Assembly: GCA_002733995.1 (NCBI GenBank)
Contig: NVXR01000034.1
Location: 62,001-126,000, forward strand
DNA from: Desulfotalea sp.
GTDB lineage: Bacteria > Desulfobacterota > Desulfobulbia > Desulfobulbales > Desulfocapsaceae
Length of the DNA: 64,000 nucleotides
Reading direction: 5' to 3'
Shown here: piece after piece, positions 1-9,098 of the stretch
Layout: every line of letters begins with the position of its first letter
Position numbering within the stretch: position 1 is the first letter of the stretch
Notes under the pieces: generated by a model
What the model was told of the DNA's origin: nothing
Seen by the model: only the letters and a program-made list of their open reading frames with translations
Database searches by the model: none
Translations under genes and position numbers: made by a program

Positions 1-1049
1 ACGCTGGCATGGCCCTGCGTAACAGTCAGTCGACGGATAAGTTTTATAATGACCTGAAGATTATTTATGATGCTGCAAATAGATCCGCAGAGATTGTTCG
101 TCAGTTGATGATGTTCTCGAGACAGCAGGCTGTGGCCCCTAAGATTATTGATCTCAATGCCGCTGTGGAAGGAATGCTTATCATGTTGAGGCGGCTCATC
201 GGTGAGGACATTGAGCTGGTTTGGAAGCCACAACCGGGCTCTTTACCGGTCAAGATTGATCCCTCCCAGGTCGATCAGATCCTTGCCAATCTGTGCGTTA
301 ATTCCAGGGACGCGATACGGGGCATTGGTAGGCTGACGATAACAACGGAAAAAGTTGTATGTGAGGAGACGACTCCTGAAAGGGGAGAGTTGTTTGCTAC
401 AGGAGTTGAGTTTGTACGGTTGCTTGTTAGTGATGATGGTATTGGTATCGGTGAAGATGAGCTGGAAAGAATATTCGAACCATTTTTTACGACTAAAGCA
501 ATAGGCCGGGGAACCGGCTTGGGCCTGTCGACCGTGTATGGAATTGTGCAGCAAAATCATGGGGAAATCACGGTGAATAGTAAAAAAGGAGAAGGTACCA
601 GCTTTACCATTTCTCTTCCTTTAAGTAAGGCCCCCCTTTCGCAATATAAAGAAGGCGGTCTGGCGCAGATAAATAAAGGGCATAATGAAACAATTCTTCT
701 TGTGGAGGATGATTTGACCCTACTTGAAATGACGAGAACGATGCTTGGGAAAACTGGTTATAATGTTTTGCCGGCAAATGGTGGCGGCGAAGCATTACGC
801 CTTGCCCGTAAAAAAGATGTCAAAATTGATCTGATACTCACGGATGTTGTGATGCCAGAAATGAATGGTAAAGAGCTGAGTGAGGAGGTTCGGAAAATTG
901 TCCCTGACGTAAAGGTTCTGTTTATGTCGGGTTATACTGCAAATGTTCTAGGCCATAACGGCATCCTTGATGAAGAATTGCAGTTTGTTGCAAAGCCTTT
1001 TACCGGAGCAGTAATGTCTGACAAAATTCGAGAAATACTTGATAACTAG
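1..1049 (+). CDS. Hybrid sensor histidine kinase with C-terminal receiver (5' end cut by window edge)
   Basis: The frame is open to the window edge, so the N-terminal sensor part and the H-box lie outside. What remains is the second half of a dimerisation helix (FYNDLKIIYDAANRSAEIVR), then an HATPase domain with N box (NLCVNSRDAI), G1 box (DDGIGIGEDE), F box (FEPFFTTK) and G2 box (GRGTGLGLS), at about residues 50-210 of the visible part. A CheY-type receiver follows from about residue 225, with acidic pair EDD, phospho-acceptor Asp in LILTDVVMPEMNG, the switch Ser in MSGYT and Lys in AKPF. This is the usual kinase-receiver layout of hybrid kinases. The gene converges on the NtrC-type regulator at 1085-2548 with only 35 bp between. 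Partnership with that regulator is possible but not shown. Confidence 0.9.
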   Translation, partial: AGMALRNSQSTDKFYNDLKIIYDAANRSAEIVRQLMMFSRQQAVAPKIIDLNAAVEGMLIMLRRLIGEDIELVWKPQPGSLPVKIDPSQVDQILANLCVNSRDAIRGIGRLTITTEKVVCEETTPERGELFATGVEFVRLLVSDDGIGIGEDELERIFEPFFTTKAIGRGTGLGLSTVYGIVQQNHGEITVNSKKGEGTSFTISLPLSKAPLSQYKEGGLAQINKGHNETILLVEDDLTLLEMTRTMLGKTGYNVLPANGGGEALRLARKKDVKIDLILTDVVMPEMNGKELSEEVRKIVPDVKVLFMSGYTANVLGHNGILDEELQFVAKPFTGAVMSDKIREILDN

Positions 1050-1084
1050 GTTTATGGTCCGTTTTTCGTTTCTTATAGGAACGC

Positions 1085-2548
1085 TTAATTGTTGTTTGGT
1101 TTCTTCTGTTTATAGTTAGCGGAGATAATGTGATATCTCCTCATGATGCGTTGTAGGCCCTGGCGCTCAAGACCACATGAAATTGCGGCATTGGTCACAT
1201 TGCCATTGTAACTAGTCAGAAGATTGTGCAGGTACTCTGTTGAAAACCTTTTTACTATTTCTGCTTTGGCATCATTGTAGGGTGTGGCATAAAGGTCGTT
1301 AAATCCTGAAAAATCACCTTTTTTTAATGTTCGATCTTCATTGTTTTCAAGAAGTTCTTGTATGTCTGAATTCTCAACTGTGTTGCCGGCGGTGAGGAGT
1401 ACTATTCTATTAATACTGTTTTGTAATTCTCTGACATTGCCATTCCATGTTCTTTGATATAGGTGCTGAAGAACTTTCGGGGGAACGATAAGATTTTCTC
1501 GTTTATATTGTTTTTTAAACTTCGAGAAAAAATGGTGGATCAGAAGAGGGATATCTTCACGCATATCCCTGAGGTTTGGCATTGTCACTGTGACGACGTT
1601 GAGTCGGTAAAATAGATCTTCTCTGAATTCCCCTGTTTTGATTTTCGCTTCAAGATCTTGATTTGTAGACGCGACCACACGAACATCAACCTTAATTGTT
1701 TTATTTTGACCGAGTGGTTGAATCTCTTTCTCTTGCAAGACTCGCAACAGTTTCGTCTGTATAGAAACGGGGATATCCGCAATTTCGTCAAGGAGGATGG
1801 TGGAGCCGTGGGCTTCAAGAAAAAGGCCCTTTCTGTCTCGCATTGCTCCAGTAAAGGCACCTTTACTATAGCCAAACAATTCACTCTCAAGAACGTTTTC
1901 CGGGAGGGCTGGACAGTTTACTGTGATCATCCTTTTTTGTTTGCGAAAGCTGAGGCTGTGTAGAGCGCGGGCTGCAACCTCTTTGCCTGTACCGCTTTCT
2001 CCCCGAATGAGTACCGTAGCATCGGTGTTGGCAATTCGGGTAATGAGATCTATAACTCTTGTAAGCGCGGGGCCCTGGCCAATAAACCCCTGGGGGGGGG
2101 AGAGGGTGCTTATTTTTTCCTTGAGTTGTTGGTTTGTGCGTAAAAGAAGGGTGCGTTCGATACAATTATTAACGACCCGTATGATGAGGTCTTTATCAAA
2201 CGGTTTTTGCAAAAAATCATAGGCGCCGTCTTTCAAGGATTGCACGGCCATGTCGATGGTTCCGTATCCCGTCATCATCACAACGGAAATAGATGGGTCG
2301 TATCCTCGTATTTTCTTCAGGAGTTGGAGGCCATCAAGGTCGGGCATTTTAATGTCAGATAGCACAACGTCAGGCTTGTGTTGCTGGAGGAGAGAAAGGG
2401 CAATCGCGCCGGAGCCTGCGGTTAAAACCTCGCAGCCGCATTTCTTTTTCAACACCAGCCGCAACATAGAGAGCATGTCCGGCTCGTCATCTACAACCAG
2501 CACCAGCTTTTTCTGGATGCGTATACCATCGTGTTTGTTATCAATCAT
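1085..2548 (-). CDS. NtrC-family sigma54-dependent response regulator
   Basis: 487 aa with the three standard modules. The receiver (about 12-130) has DDEPD, phospho-acceptor Asp in VLSDIKMPDLDG and a KPF loop. The AAA+ domain (about 155-385) has Walker A GESGTGKE, the sigma54-contacting GAFTGA loop and Walker B LLDEIADI. The C-terminus carries a Fis-type HTH (NAAISCGLERQGLQRIMRR). An intact GAFTGA predicts direct activation of sigma54 promoters. The start overlaps the end of the phosphatase gene by 4 bp, so translation is probably coupled, and this is the last gene of the minus-strand run. The receiver-AAA+ linker is coded by a run of nine C (nine G on the + strand near 2092-2100), which could make it frameshift-prone. 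The candidate -24/-12 promoter at 15866-15883 is an obvious possible target. Confidence 0.93.
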   Translation of the reverse strand: MIDNKHDGIRIQKKLVLVVDDEPDMLSMLRLVLKKKCGCEVLTAGSGAIALSLLQQHKPDVVLSDIKMPDLDGLQLLKKIRGYDPSISVVMMTGYGTIDMAVQSLKDGAYDFLQKPFDKDLIIRVVNNCIERTLLLRTNQQLKEKISTLSPPQGFIGQGPALTRVIDLITRIANTDATVLIRGESGTGKEVAARALHSLSFRKQKRMITVNCPALPENVLESELFGYSKGAFTGAMRDRKGLFLEAHGSTILLDEIADIPVSIQTKLLRVLQEKEIQPLGQNKTIKVDVRVVASTNQDLEAKIKTGEFREDLFYRLNVVTVTMPNLRDMREDIPLLIHHFFSKFKKQYKRENLIVPPKVLQHLYQRTWNGNVRELQNSINRIVLLTAGNTVENSDIQELLENNEDRTLKKGDFSGFNDLYATPYNDAKAEIVKRFSTEYLHNLLTSYNGNVTNAAISCGLERQGLQRIMRRYHIISANYKQKKPNNN

Positions 2549-3564
2549 TTGCTTTTGATCTGAGTTGCGAGAAATTGAAAATATTGTTGAATAAACTTTC
2601 CTGAAATTGCTTCGGATCGACCTACTGAAGGAGGGGGGATCGCCCCGCTTTCGCCAAAAAGGGCGTGGAAAATTTCACTTGAAAGTTTACTGAGCTCAAG
2701 GCTGATTTCTGTCAGTTGTTCCTCGCTAAATTCAACACCACGAAGACGGCACTGTAGGGGCCGGTATTGCGGGAGTATACAGCTATCCTCACCTAAAAGA
2801 GGACACACTCCATTGGCGACAGCGGTTGACTTTTTATCGATTAAAGGTTGGGAACCGTGGGCGCCAGATGTCCTGTTGATGACCTCTTGTCTCTCTTTTG
2901 CCGATAATCCGATATTAACCTTATCATTTAAATAGAGTGCCTCGATTGGTGCAAGGGAAAAGTCATTCATGCAGCACCTATTGGGGTCAGTTTCAGTGGT
3001 TTTGGCCAGTTGTGCTTGCACGATGAAATCGACTCTCCTTAACAGTTGTTCATACCTGCTGTAAAACGTGCTGAGATCAACCCCGTTTCGGTTGTCGGCT
3101 GTGGCCTCAGCTATTTTAAGAGTGCCTTCTTTTTTACCAAACTTTCTCAGGAGCCACCACTGGGTGAAATTTGTTGGATTTGCCCGGGTTTTTTTGAGGA
3201 GCTTTTCTGCTTTTTTTAGTCCCATTCCCCTCCGTAATAGATATGCAGTGACAAAGGTGCCTGTTCGCCCAACCCCATGTTTACAGTGGACGAGGACCTT
3301 TTTACCGAGATACATTGCCTGGTCTATCCATTCAAGACCTTTTTCCATCTCCTCCATTTTGGGGGCTCGTTCATCGGTTATTGGCAGGTAAAATACCTCA
3401 AACCCGGAATTTTCTTCCAGTTCGTGAAGATCACAAAATTCTTCGCAGAGGTTTACAATTGCATCAATTCCCTGCCCGTGTATGTCGTCAAGTTCGGCAT
3501 AGGACATGGGGGCATGGCCGATGGCAAGATGTTTTGTGATCCACGTTAGTTGATAGCCTGACAT
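2545..3564 (-). CDS. Dual-specificity protein phosphatase fused to a YkgJ-like cysteine domain
   Basis: 339 aa. Residues 1-150 form a small tyrosine/dual-specificity phosphatase with the P-loop HCKHGVGRTG (the HCX5R motif) and an upstream Asp in the PITDER loop that could be the general acid. The second half has a cysteine pattern typical of the YkgJ (zinc/iron-chelating) family: a CC pair in DPNRCCMND, then CPLLGEDSC and the signature RPLQCR. The two families are well known separately; the fusion is unusual. The gene sits between the PEP-synthase-like gene (85 bp gap) and the NtrC-type regulator (4-bp overlap). A role in removing phosphate from a protein of this locus is inference only. Confidence 0.8.
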   Translation of the reverse strand: MSGYQLTWITKHLAIGHAPMSYAELDDIHGQGIDAIVNLCEEFCDLHELEENSGFEVFYLPITDERAPKMEEMEKGLEWIDQAMYLGKKVLVHCKHGVGRTGTFVTAYLLRRGMGLKKAEKLLKKTRANPTNFTQWWLLRKFGKKEGTLKIAEATADNRNGVDLSTFYSRYEQLLRRVDFIVQAQLAKTTETDPNRCCMNDFSLAPIEALYLNDKVNIGLSAKERQEVINRTSGAHGSQPLIDKKSTAVANGVCPLLGEDSCILPQYRPLQCRLRGVEFSEEQLTEISLELSKLSSEIFHALFGESGAIPPPSVGRSEAISGKFIQQYFQFLATQIKSK

Positions 3565-3648
3565 ATGTGTCCGGGGGTTAATGTTTTTGAGAAACCTATG
3601 GGAAGAGCCGTTGCAAGAGTGGTACTGCCTTAGCTTCAGGAGGCTAAG

Positions 3649-6111
3649 TTAGCCTTCTTGGGAGAATGAATAACGGCCATTAAAGAACTCTTCAACACAG
3701 TTTGCAACCATTTCATCTCCATTAAGAACCATATCCATCAGTTTGCTGGCACCCAAGAGGCGGCCGAGCAGGTCGAGTTTGTGAATCATCTCTTCTTTAG
3801 CAAACCCGGGAAGTTTGGCTTCTAAGAGATCGCCTTTTTTATCCACGCTAAAGTCGAGGCGTTCAAGGATACCGGAGAGAAAATCTATACGCAGGGAAAG
3901 CTGGTTATAATCACCACCACCTCCTGCGAAACGCAGCATACAATGATTTTCGGCGTCGTTATCTCCACATAACACATCAACAATAGTAAAATGGTAGCCA
4001 AAGCGCAGATTGAAGTGAAGGTAGTCGCCGCTCACCACAGCATAGCTCGCAAAGGCAAAGCTGTCTCTCTTTGGTGGTACCCCACCTGCCAATTCAATTT
4101 TGTCGTAGGCGGCCCAATCGAACGGTTTCTGCTTCCACTGGACGTCGGGGTGGGAAAGGCCTTTCCAGAGGGCCTGGAACGGAGTTGAAGAGACAGAGTC
4201 CAAGGGGACGGGCTGACCTTTTGTGGTTTTTGTACTAATTCCTCCACCTACATCAAAGAGAAAAACATCGAGAGGTATGTTTGCATCGAGGCGCAGGGAG
4301 CCACGCCCGGTTCCTGGCTTGCCGGTTGTGAACATGGAAAAGAGAGCTTTCTCATGGCAGAAGCGGATGATATCGTGCATAGACCTGCAACCTTCAGGAG
4401 TGAAATTCTTTGCTGTCGGATCTGTGAGCTCAAGGGGGGTGATGAATTTTAACGCCTCAGAAAGAACACGGTGATAGGGACCGCTTGTTTGCGGTTTTAT
4501 GTGGTTGTTAATGAGTTCTTTAATAATCCCACTGTAGACTAACCCTCTGTTCCCATCAACAGTAATAGGTATTCCGGCCTCAAAACGGGATCGTGCATTT
4601 TTAATTCCTGCAAGAAAAGGTACACCAAATTCTCTAGCGACAGTAGCAAAGTGACTGGCGCGACTACCACGTTCAGACATCACTGCCGAGATTTTATTGA
4701 TAATTGTCACAAAATCTGGTGGCGAGTCTTTGGTAACGATCACCGCCCCCATTGGAACGTGTTCGAGGTCGCGGGCATTGTTTATCACAAACACAATTCC
4801 TGCAGCCACACCTCCTGATGCTTTCTCGCAGTCACTGAGTAGAATATTATCCTTAAATTGATGGTCCTCTAAGGCTTCAATCTCTGTGGAGATATGTAGT
4901 TCTCTGGCCTGGAGGATAAAGAGCTGGTTTTGATCATTGATGGCCCATTCAATATCCTGAGGAGTAGTAAAATGGTTTTCAATTATCATTCCCTGTGTCG
5001 CTATGTTACAGGCTTGTTCGTCACTGATAATGGGGCTCAGTGTCTCTTTTGACATTATGGTATGGGGGCTTTGCCTGTCAAGAACATAATAGTCAGGGTT
5101 TACCGCTCCAGAGACGAGTTGTTCGCCTAGTCCTTTGGTTATATGTAAGTGGAGGTGGCCCTTGTCGGTGGTGTTGTGGGTGACGCCCGTAGTGTAGAGG
5201 ACTCCACTGCTGGAGGCAGCAACCATTTCCTGGACCAGTACTGACATAGCGGTTTCTTCGTCGCCCATTCCTTGACTTATTCGGTAGAAGAGGGCTTCGG
5301 GTGAGTATTTTGATCCAAGTACTTCTTTGTAGGCGGTGCCGATGTCTGACCTGCAAACATTGAGAACAGTTGCGTATTGGCCGGCGAAGGAGGAGTCGCC
5401 ATCTTCACTTATGGCACTTGATCTTACGGCTACTTTGACTGCTTGATTATGCCTATGTTCCCACCTATCGTAGGCACCGAGGATTTCTTTTTCAATGTCT
5501 GGTGGCAGTGTCGCTTCTATGAGTAGTTGTTGGAGGTTTTTGGCCGTGGTGTGCAGTGAATTGGTGGAGTTTATATCGAGATCTGCCAGTTGTGTTTCAA
5601 TTGCTATGCGGAGATTGTTATACTCTATAAAATAGTGGTAGCCGCTGCTTGAAATGGCAAAACCGCGGGGGACCGAGCTGTGCAGTCTGTTTGTTAATTC
5701 GGCCAGGTGTTTAGCCTTATTGCCGATCCGTTTGTCGTCGATGGTTATAGCTTCGAGCGGGAATACATAGGGTGGAGCAAAGTCTATAGCGGGGGGGGCG
5801 ATAAGAAAACGAGTATAGAAATCAAATTTTTTATGATAGTCTCTAAGAGAGGTGTACGTCCCGGGGTTCATGGTTTCCAGGGCCTGGATCATACCTCCAA
5901 CCTGGGCGGAAAGGTGTGCGAAACGTTTTCTTATGCGTGCAAAATCTTCACGGTGGCCATCGTGGAGTAGGTCTTGGAATTCTGCCATTTCTTCGTGGCA
6001 ACAGATGTCATAGCTAAGAAGTTGTTTGAGGGCCTCATATTTTTCGCGAAGCAGTGTACCAGGTGCGATGATTCGGTAGCTCCAGTGCTTAAATAGTGAA
6101 TTCAGCTGCAT
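3649..6111 (-). CDS. PEP-synthase/PPDK-like protein without the PEP-binding barrel
   Basis: 820 aa. After an N-terminal region of about 125 aa comes a PPDK-type ATP-grasp domain (about 125-410; landmarks AVRSSAISEDGDSSFAGQY and PQDIEWAI). A swivelling phosphohistidine domain follows (about 430-520) with SERGSRASHFATVAREFGVP, whose His matches the catalytic His of PEP synthase, PPDK and EI. The normal C-terminal PEP/pyruvate TIM barrel is missing. Instead there are about 290 aa of unfamiliar sequence rich in glycine and aromatics. It may therefore pass phosphate from ATP to its own His and on to an unknown acceptor. The start has a strong GGAGG site 4 nt upstream. It lies between a membrane protein and a protein phosphatase in the minus-strand run. 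Confidence 0.8.
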   Translation of the reverse strand: MQLNSLFKHWSYRIIAPGTLLREKYEALKQLLSYDICCHEEMAEFQDLLHDGHREDFARIRKRFAHLSAQVGGMIQALETMNPGTYTSLRDYHKKFDFYTRFLIAPPAIDFAPPYVFPLEAITIDDKRIGNKAKHLAELTNRLHSSVPRGFAISSSGYHYFIEYNNLRIAIETQLADLDINSTNSLHTTAKNLQQLLIEATLPPDIEKEILGAYDRWEHRHNQAVKVAVRSSAISEDGDSSFAGQYATVLNVCRSDIGTAYKEVLGSKYSPEALFYRISQGMGDEETAMSVLVQEMVAASSSGVLYTTGVTHNTTDKGHLHLHITKGLGEQLVSGAVNPDYYVLDRQSPHTIMSKETLSPIISDEQACNIATQGMIIENHFTTPQDIEWAINDQNQLFILQARELHISTEIEALEDHQFKDNILLSDCEKASGGVAAGIVFVINNARDLEHVPMGAVIVTKDSPPDFVTIINKISAVMSERGSRASHFATVAREFGVPFLAGIKNARSRFEAGIPITVDGNRGLVYSGIIKELINNHIKPQTSGPYHRVLSEALKFITPLELTDPTAKNFTPEGCRSMHDIIRFCHEKALFSMFTTGKPGTGRGSLRLDANIPLDVFLFDVGGGISTKTTKGQPVPLDSVSSTPFQALWKGLSHPDVQWKQKPFDWAAYDKIELAGGVPPKRDSFAFASYAVVSGDYLHFNLRFGYHFTIVDVLCGDNDAENHCMLRFAGGGGDYNQLSLRIDFLSGILERLDFSVDKKGDLLEAKLPGFAKEEMIHKLDLLGRLLGASKLMDMVLNGDEMVANCVEEFFNGRYSFSQEG

Positions 6112-6149
6112 TATTCCTCCAGATAAAAACGTTGCTGTAAGGCATTATA

Positions 6150-6773
6150 TTAGCAGCTTGTCTCCTCTAGCTGCTGTTGACGAGAAGGGGGCGTTGCCGA
6201 CTTAGCAGGTCTTTGGCGGGCAACTATCTTCTCCACAGCGAACCAGGCAACAAAACCCAAAAACAGAGAAATTATGTACCAAAACACAGCTCCTATGAGA
6301 ATAGGTTCACCGTTGCTTGGCACCATCATAACAAAGGGTTGTCCAAACAATGCTGTGAGATTTTCTGTTCTGTAGTACTCATTGATAAAGGCAAACATGA
6401 AGAAGATTGGAATAATCTTCCGGGCAATACCAAGCATAAAGCCCTCAAAAAAATAATCGTAGTACGCCTTGTTGAGTTCTGCTTTGTCAATATTACGAGC
6501 CATTCTTTTACCTTTCTCGTGGTCATCACTCCGCATGGCTTCATCCCGGAGATCTTTCCAGTAATTGAATGTCTCTTCTAGTTCGGTATAGCGTTTTGTC
6601 GTAATAATCCTGGTAAGAGCTTTGATGAGACCAATGGTTCCCAAAGCAAGAAGGAAGATTAATACAACGGGTCCAAGAAAATGGAAGTTTTGTAGAAATG
6701 AATAAAAAAGATTCGCAAGAAAGATAAATCCTGCTGCTAAATATTCCCACATCGTATCTAAAACTGCATCCAT
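6150..6773 (-). CDS. Inner-membrane protein, possibly Oxa1/EMC3 (DUF106)-like
   Basis: 207 aa. An N-terminal hydrophobic stretch (about 8-55, one or two helices) is followed by a charged, probably helical segment (about 56-105, many Lys, Arg and Glu), two further membrane segments (about 108-130 and 155-180) and a basic tail. A first membrane helix, a cytoplasmic coiled-coil hairpin and then two membrane helices is the layout of the DUF106/EMC3/TMCO1 branch of the Oxa1-YidC superfamily, and the segment TTKRYTELEETFNYWKDLRD looks like that family. I cannot confirm this without a profile search. It lies between the TauE-like transporter gene (83 bp gap) and the PEP-synthase-like gene (38 bp gap). 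Confidence 0.6.
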   Translation of the reverse strand: MDAVLDTMWEYLAAGFIFLANLFYSFLQNFHFLGPVVLIFLLALGTIGLIKALTRIITTKRYTELEETFNYWKDLRDEAMRSDDHEKGKRMARNIDKAELNKAYYDYFFEGFMLGIARKIIPIFFMFAFINEYYRTENLTALFGQPFVMMVPSNGEPILIGAVFWYIISLFLGFVAWFAVEKIVARQRPAKSATPPSRQQQLEETSC

Positions 6774-6856
6774 TGCTAGTACTCTCTCATTGCAAAAAAT
6801 GCTGCAGGCCGGGAGCTAAATCCCGACCTGCAACGGTGTATTCTTCGTATGTTGTA

Positions 6857-8566
6857 TCAGATCCAAACTTCGATCTTGAAAAAACGGAAGAACAGGAAGA
6901 ACAAGGTTATGGCTAAAACGATCTTTAACTGCATTTCACTAAATAACTTCTGTGCACGACTACCAAGCATACCACCACCAAAACCACCGATAACAATGGA
7001 CCCAGCGAGAACCCAGTCAGGCCAGTAGCCGATCATTACATAACCGAGGAAGGAACCAATACTGGAAAAACAGGTTCCGATCAGGGAAATTGGTACAGCA
7101 ACGTACATTGGCAGCGCGCCAATGCTTGTCATTGCAGGCACGAGGAGGAAGCCTCCACCGATACCAAATGAACGGGATACGATACCGATTACTACACCGA
7201 GGCAGGCAAAAAGCAGAGGGTTAATGGTAAACTCCTCTCCCCAGAACTTAAAACGATAATCAGTTAGTCCTGTTTTAATAGGTTCGATTGCCCCCATTTC
7301 CATTGCTTCGCCGGTTTCTTTGGCTTTTTTAACGGCAGCGTTAAATTTTTGGGTCATTGCTTTGATGTTTTTACGCTTGTTCATCGCAGCAGGGGTCATC
7401 TCGGTAAGAGTCTTAACTCCCATAATGACAACAAGGACAGCCAGCCATTCTTTGTATGCGGCCATTGGTAACATGGCAGAAACGTATTTTCCTAGCCAGA
7501 TGGAACCGATAAAGATACCAACACCAAAGGAGAGACCTACTGGCCATGCAACACGTTTTTCAACCACCGCAAATCTGTAAAAAGATCCGAGAGGGGAGAA
7601 GAGAGTAAGTGCCATATTAGAAGGTTTGAGAACGTTTGCAGCATTAACACCAACAGGTCCCATGGTATTAACAATGAGAACCTGGAACGCGGCCATGAGC
7701 ATACCACCGGCAGCACCGATCATGGAAAAATAAGTACCAACGAGGGTGGCGCCGAAAACAATCCAGAGTGGATTCATGTAGCGATAACCTTTAGTCAGCC
7801 AGAAACCATTAGCTGCGATTGAAAAACTGGTCTCTTTAGCACCGTTGATATAGACGTCAAATGTGGTGTCTGGTGGGGTGTGACGAAAAGAAGTGAAGGT
7901 CGCGGTAAATTTACCTGTGGTTTTATCAAGAGCAATCTTGGTGCCTTCGTCCCAGTAGTTGTTGCTGGATTCGTCGGCGAGGATGGTTCGTGAAAAAATA
8001 ACAATTTTACCTACGCGGTTTCCTTCTTTTACGATGGTGTTAATACCGTACTTAGACTCGTTGGCCCATTTGAGGAATTGCCATTGATCGGCAGTTTTAA
8101 TCGGTCCGAGTCCTGTCTTGGCGTCCGCATCGATTGTATCGAAATCTTTCGTCAGGAGGTAACTGTAGGTGGAGTAGAGACCTTTAGTCCGACCTTTACC
8201 AAGGAAAACTGAGGGACCACCAAATCTGGTGTCATCAACTCGTTTACCAAAGGCGGTAGGGTTGCTGGTCAGAACGTAGTAGAGGGGTGGAATCGATGTG
8301 TCCATTCCAAAGCCTTTCTGGTCAGTGGCTTTAGCAAATTTCTTTTTTTCATGGGGCATTGTCGCATCTGAAGGCTTAAACTCTTCCTGTTGAGCAACTG
8401 TCAGGTAGAGTTCCTGGCCGGGCTCAATAGTACCTTCGATGGTGATGGTGTCGCCCGCCTTGGCGTTGGTTGTTACTGTAGTCTCAGCAAGGCAGAGATT
8501 GTAACTTACCAACAGAAACATGGCGACGCTTACAATTGTGATAAACGGGGTGCGCACTGTTTTCAT
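6857..8566 (-). CDS. TSUP (TauE/SafE) family transporter with an exported N-terminal domain
   Basis: 569 aa. A signal-peptide-like N-terminus ending near CLAETTV leads into about 240 aa of hydrophilic, probably periplasmic sequence. A membrane domain of roughly eight helices follows (about 255-569), with the glycine-rich repeats typical of TauE/SafE permeases (GAAGGMLMAAFQ and RSFGIGGGFLLVPA). A cytoplasmic Lys/Glu-rich loop (about 395-440) separates the two halves. The family exports sulfite, sulfonates and other organosulfur anions. The substrate here is not evident, but the neighbouring cytoplasmic molybdoenzyme and a sulfur-metabolising host make a sulfur oxyanion plausible. The start has an AAGGAG site. 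The exported domain is not one I recognise. Confidence 0.85.
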   Translation of the reverse strand: MKTVRTPFITIVSVAMFLLVSYNLCLAETTVTTNAKAGDTITIEGTIEPGQELYLTVAQQEEFKPSDATMPHEKKKFAKATDQKGFGMDTSIPPLYYVLTSNPTAFGKRVDDTRFGGPSVFLGKGRTKGLYSTYSYLLTKDFDTIDADAKTGLGPIKTADQWQFLKWANESKYGINTIVKEGNRVGKIVIFSRTILADESSNNYWDEGTKIALDKTTGKFTATFTSFRHTPPDTTFDVYINGAKETSFSIAANGFWLTKGYRYMNPLWIVFGATLVGTYFSMIGAAGGMLMAAFQVLIVNTMGPVGVNAANVLKPSNMALTLFSPLGSFYRFAVVEKRVAWPVGLSFGVGIFIGSIWLGKYVSAMLPMAAYKEWLAVLVVIMGVKTLTEMTPAAMNKRKNIKAMTQKFNAAVKKAKETGEAMEMGAIEPIKTGLTDYRFKFWGEEFTINPLLFACLGVVIGIVSRSFGIGGGFLLVPAMTSIGALPMYVAVPISLIGTCFSSIGSFLGYVMIGYWPDWVLAGSIVIGGFGGGMLGSRAQKLFSEMQLKIVLAITLFFLFFRFFKIEVWI

Positions 8567-8660
8567 TCTGTTTTCTCCTTATTTATTTGGTTAGAATAAT
8601 GTTGAACAGGTGTTTGGTTTTGTATCTTTTGTATGACCTCCTCCTCTAAATTAATGATCA

Positions 8661-9098
8661 TTATGACCTATTTAGACTTTTGCTTTTATAGGCAATCCAG
8701 GCGCCAAAAACGGTAAAGATCAGGGCTGCTGTCGCAGCTATAAGGCATCTAGCTGGGTCAAAGATGGGTTCCCAGGGGCAAAAGAAAACGATTGCACCAC
8801 ATCCTGTAACTGTGAGGACGAGTGCAGTGAGTCCGAGTGTTATTTTGCCAGGTGGTGTCTCTAGCGCATTTTTATTGGTGAGGTTGTAACCGCCAGCTGC
8901 ACAGTTAAAGGCTATGATGACGGGCAGGGCCATAGGTAGAGCTGCGGGGGAGATAAACATGGATAAAAATACAAGCAGAATTATGATACCCACGGCCCCT
9001 GTGACACATACATAAAGGAAAATTCCTGCGGGAGAGCCCATGAAGTGCTTTATTTTTTCCACTGTAGTTTGAACTCCATTTAAATAGATATCAATCAT
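8661..9098 (-). CDS. Small integral membrane protein of unknown function
   Basis: 145 aa with four clear membrane segments at about 25-50, 53-72, 85-107 and 117-137, short loops, and a basic C-terminal tail (YKSKSLNRS). No motif or family recognised. Its start codon overlaps the stop of the upstream GAF-domain gene by 4 bp, so the two are almost certainly co-translated. It may anchor or serve that soluble sensor, but this is inference from position only. Confidence 0.75.
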   Translation of the reverse strand: MIDIYLNGVQTTVEKIKHFMGSPAGIFLYVCVTGAVGIIILLVFLSMFISPAALPMALPVIIAFNCAAGGYNLTNKNALETPPGKITLGLTALVLTVTGCGAIVFFCPWEPIFDPARCLIAATAALIFTVFGAWIAYKSKSLNRS

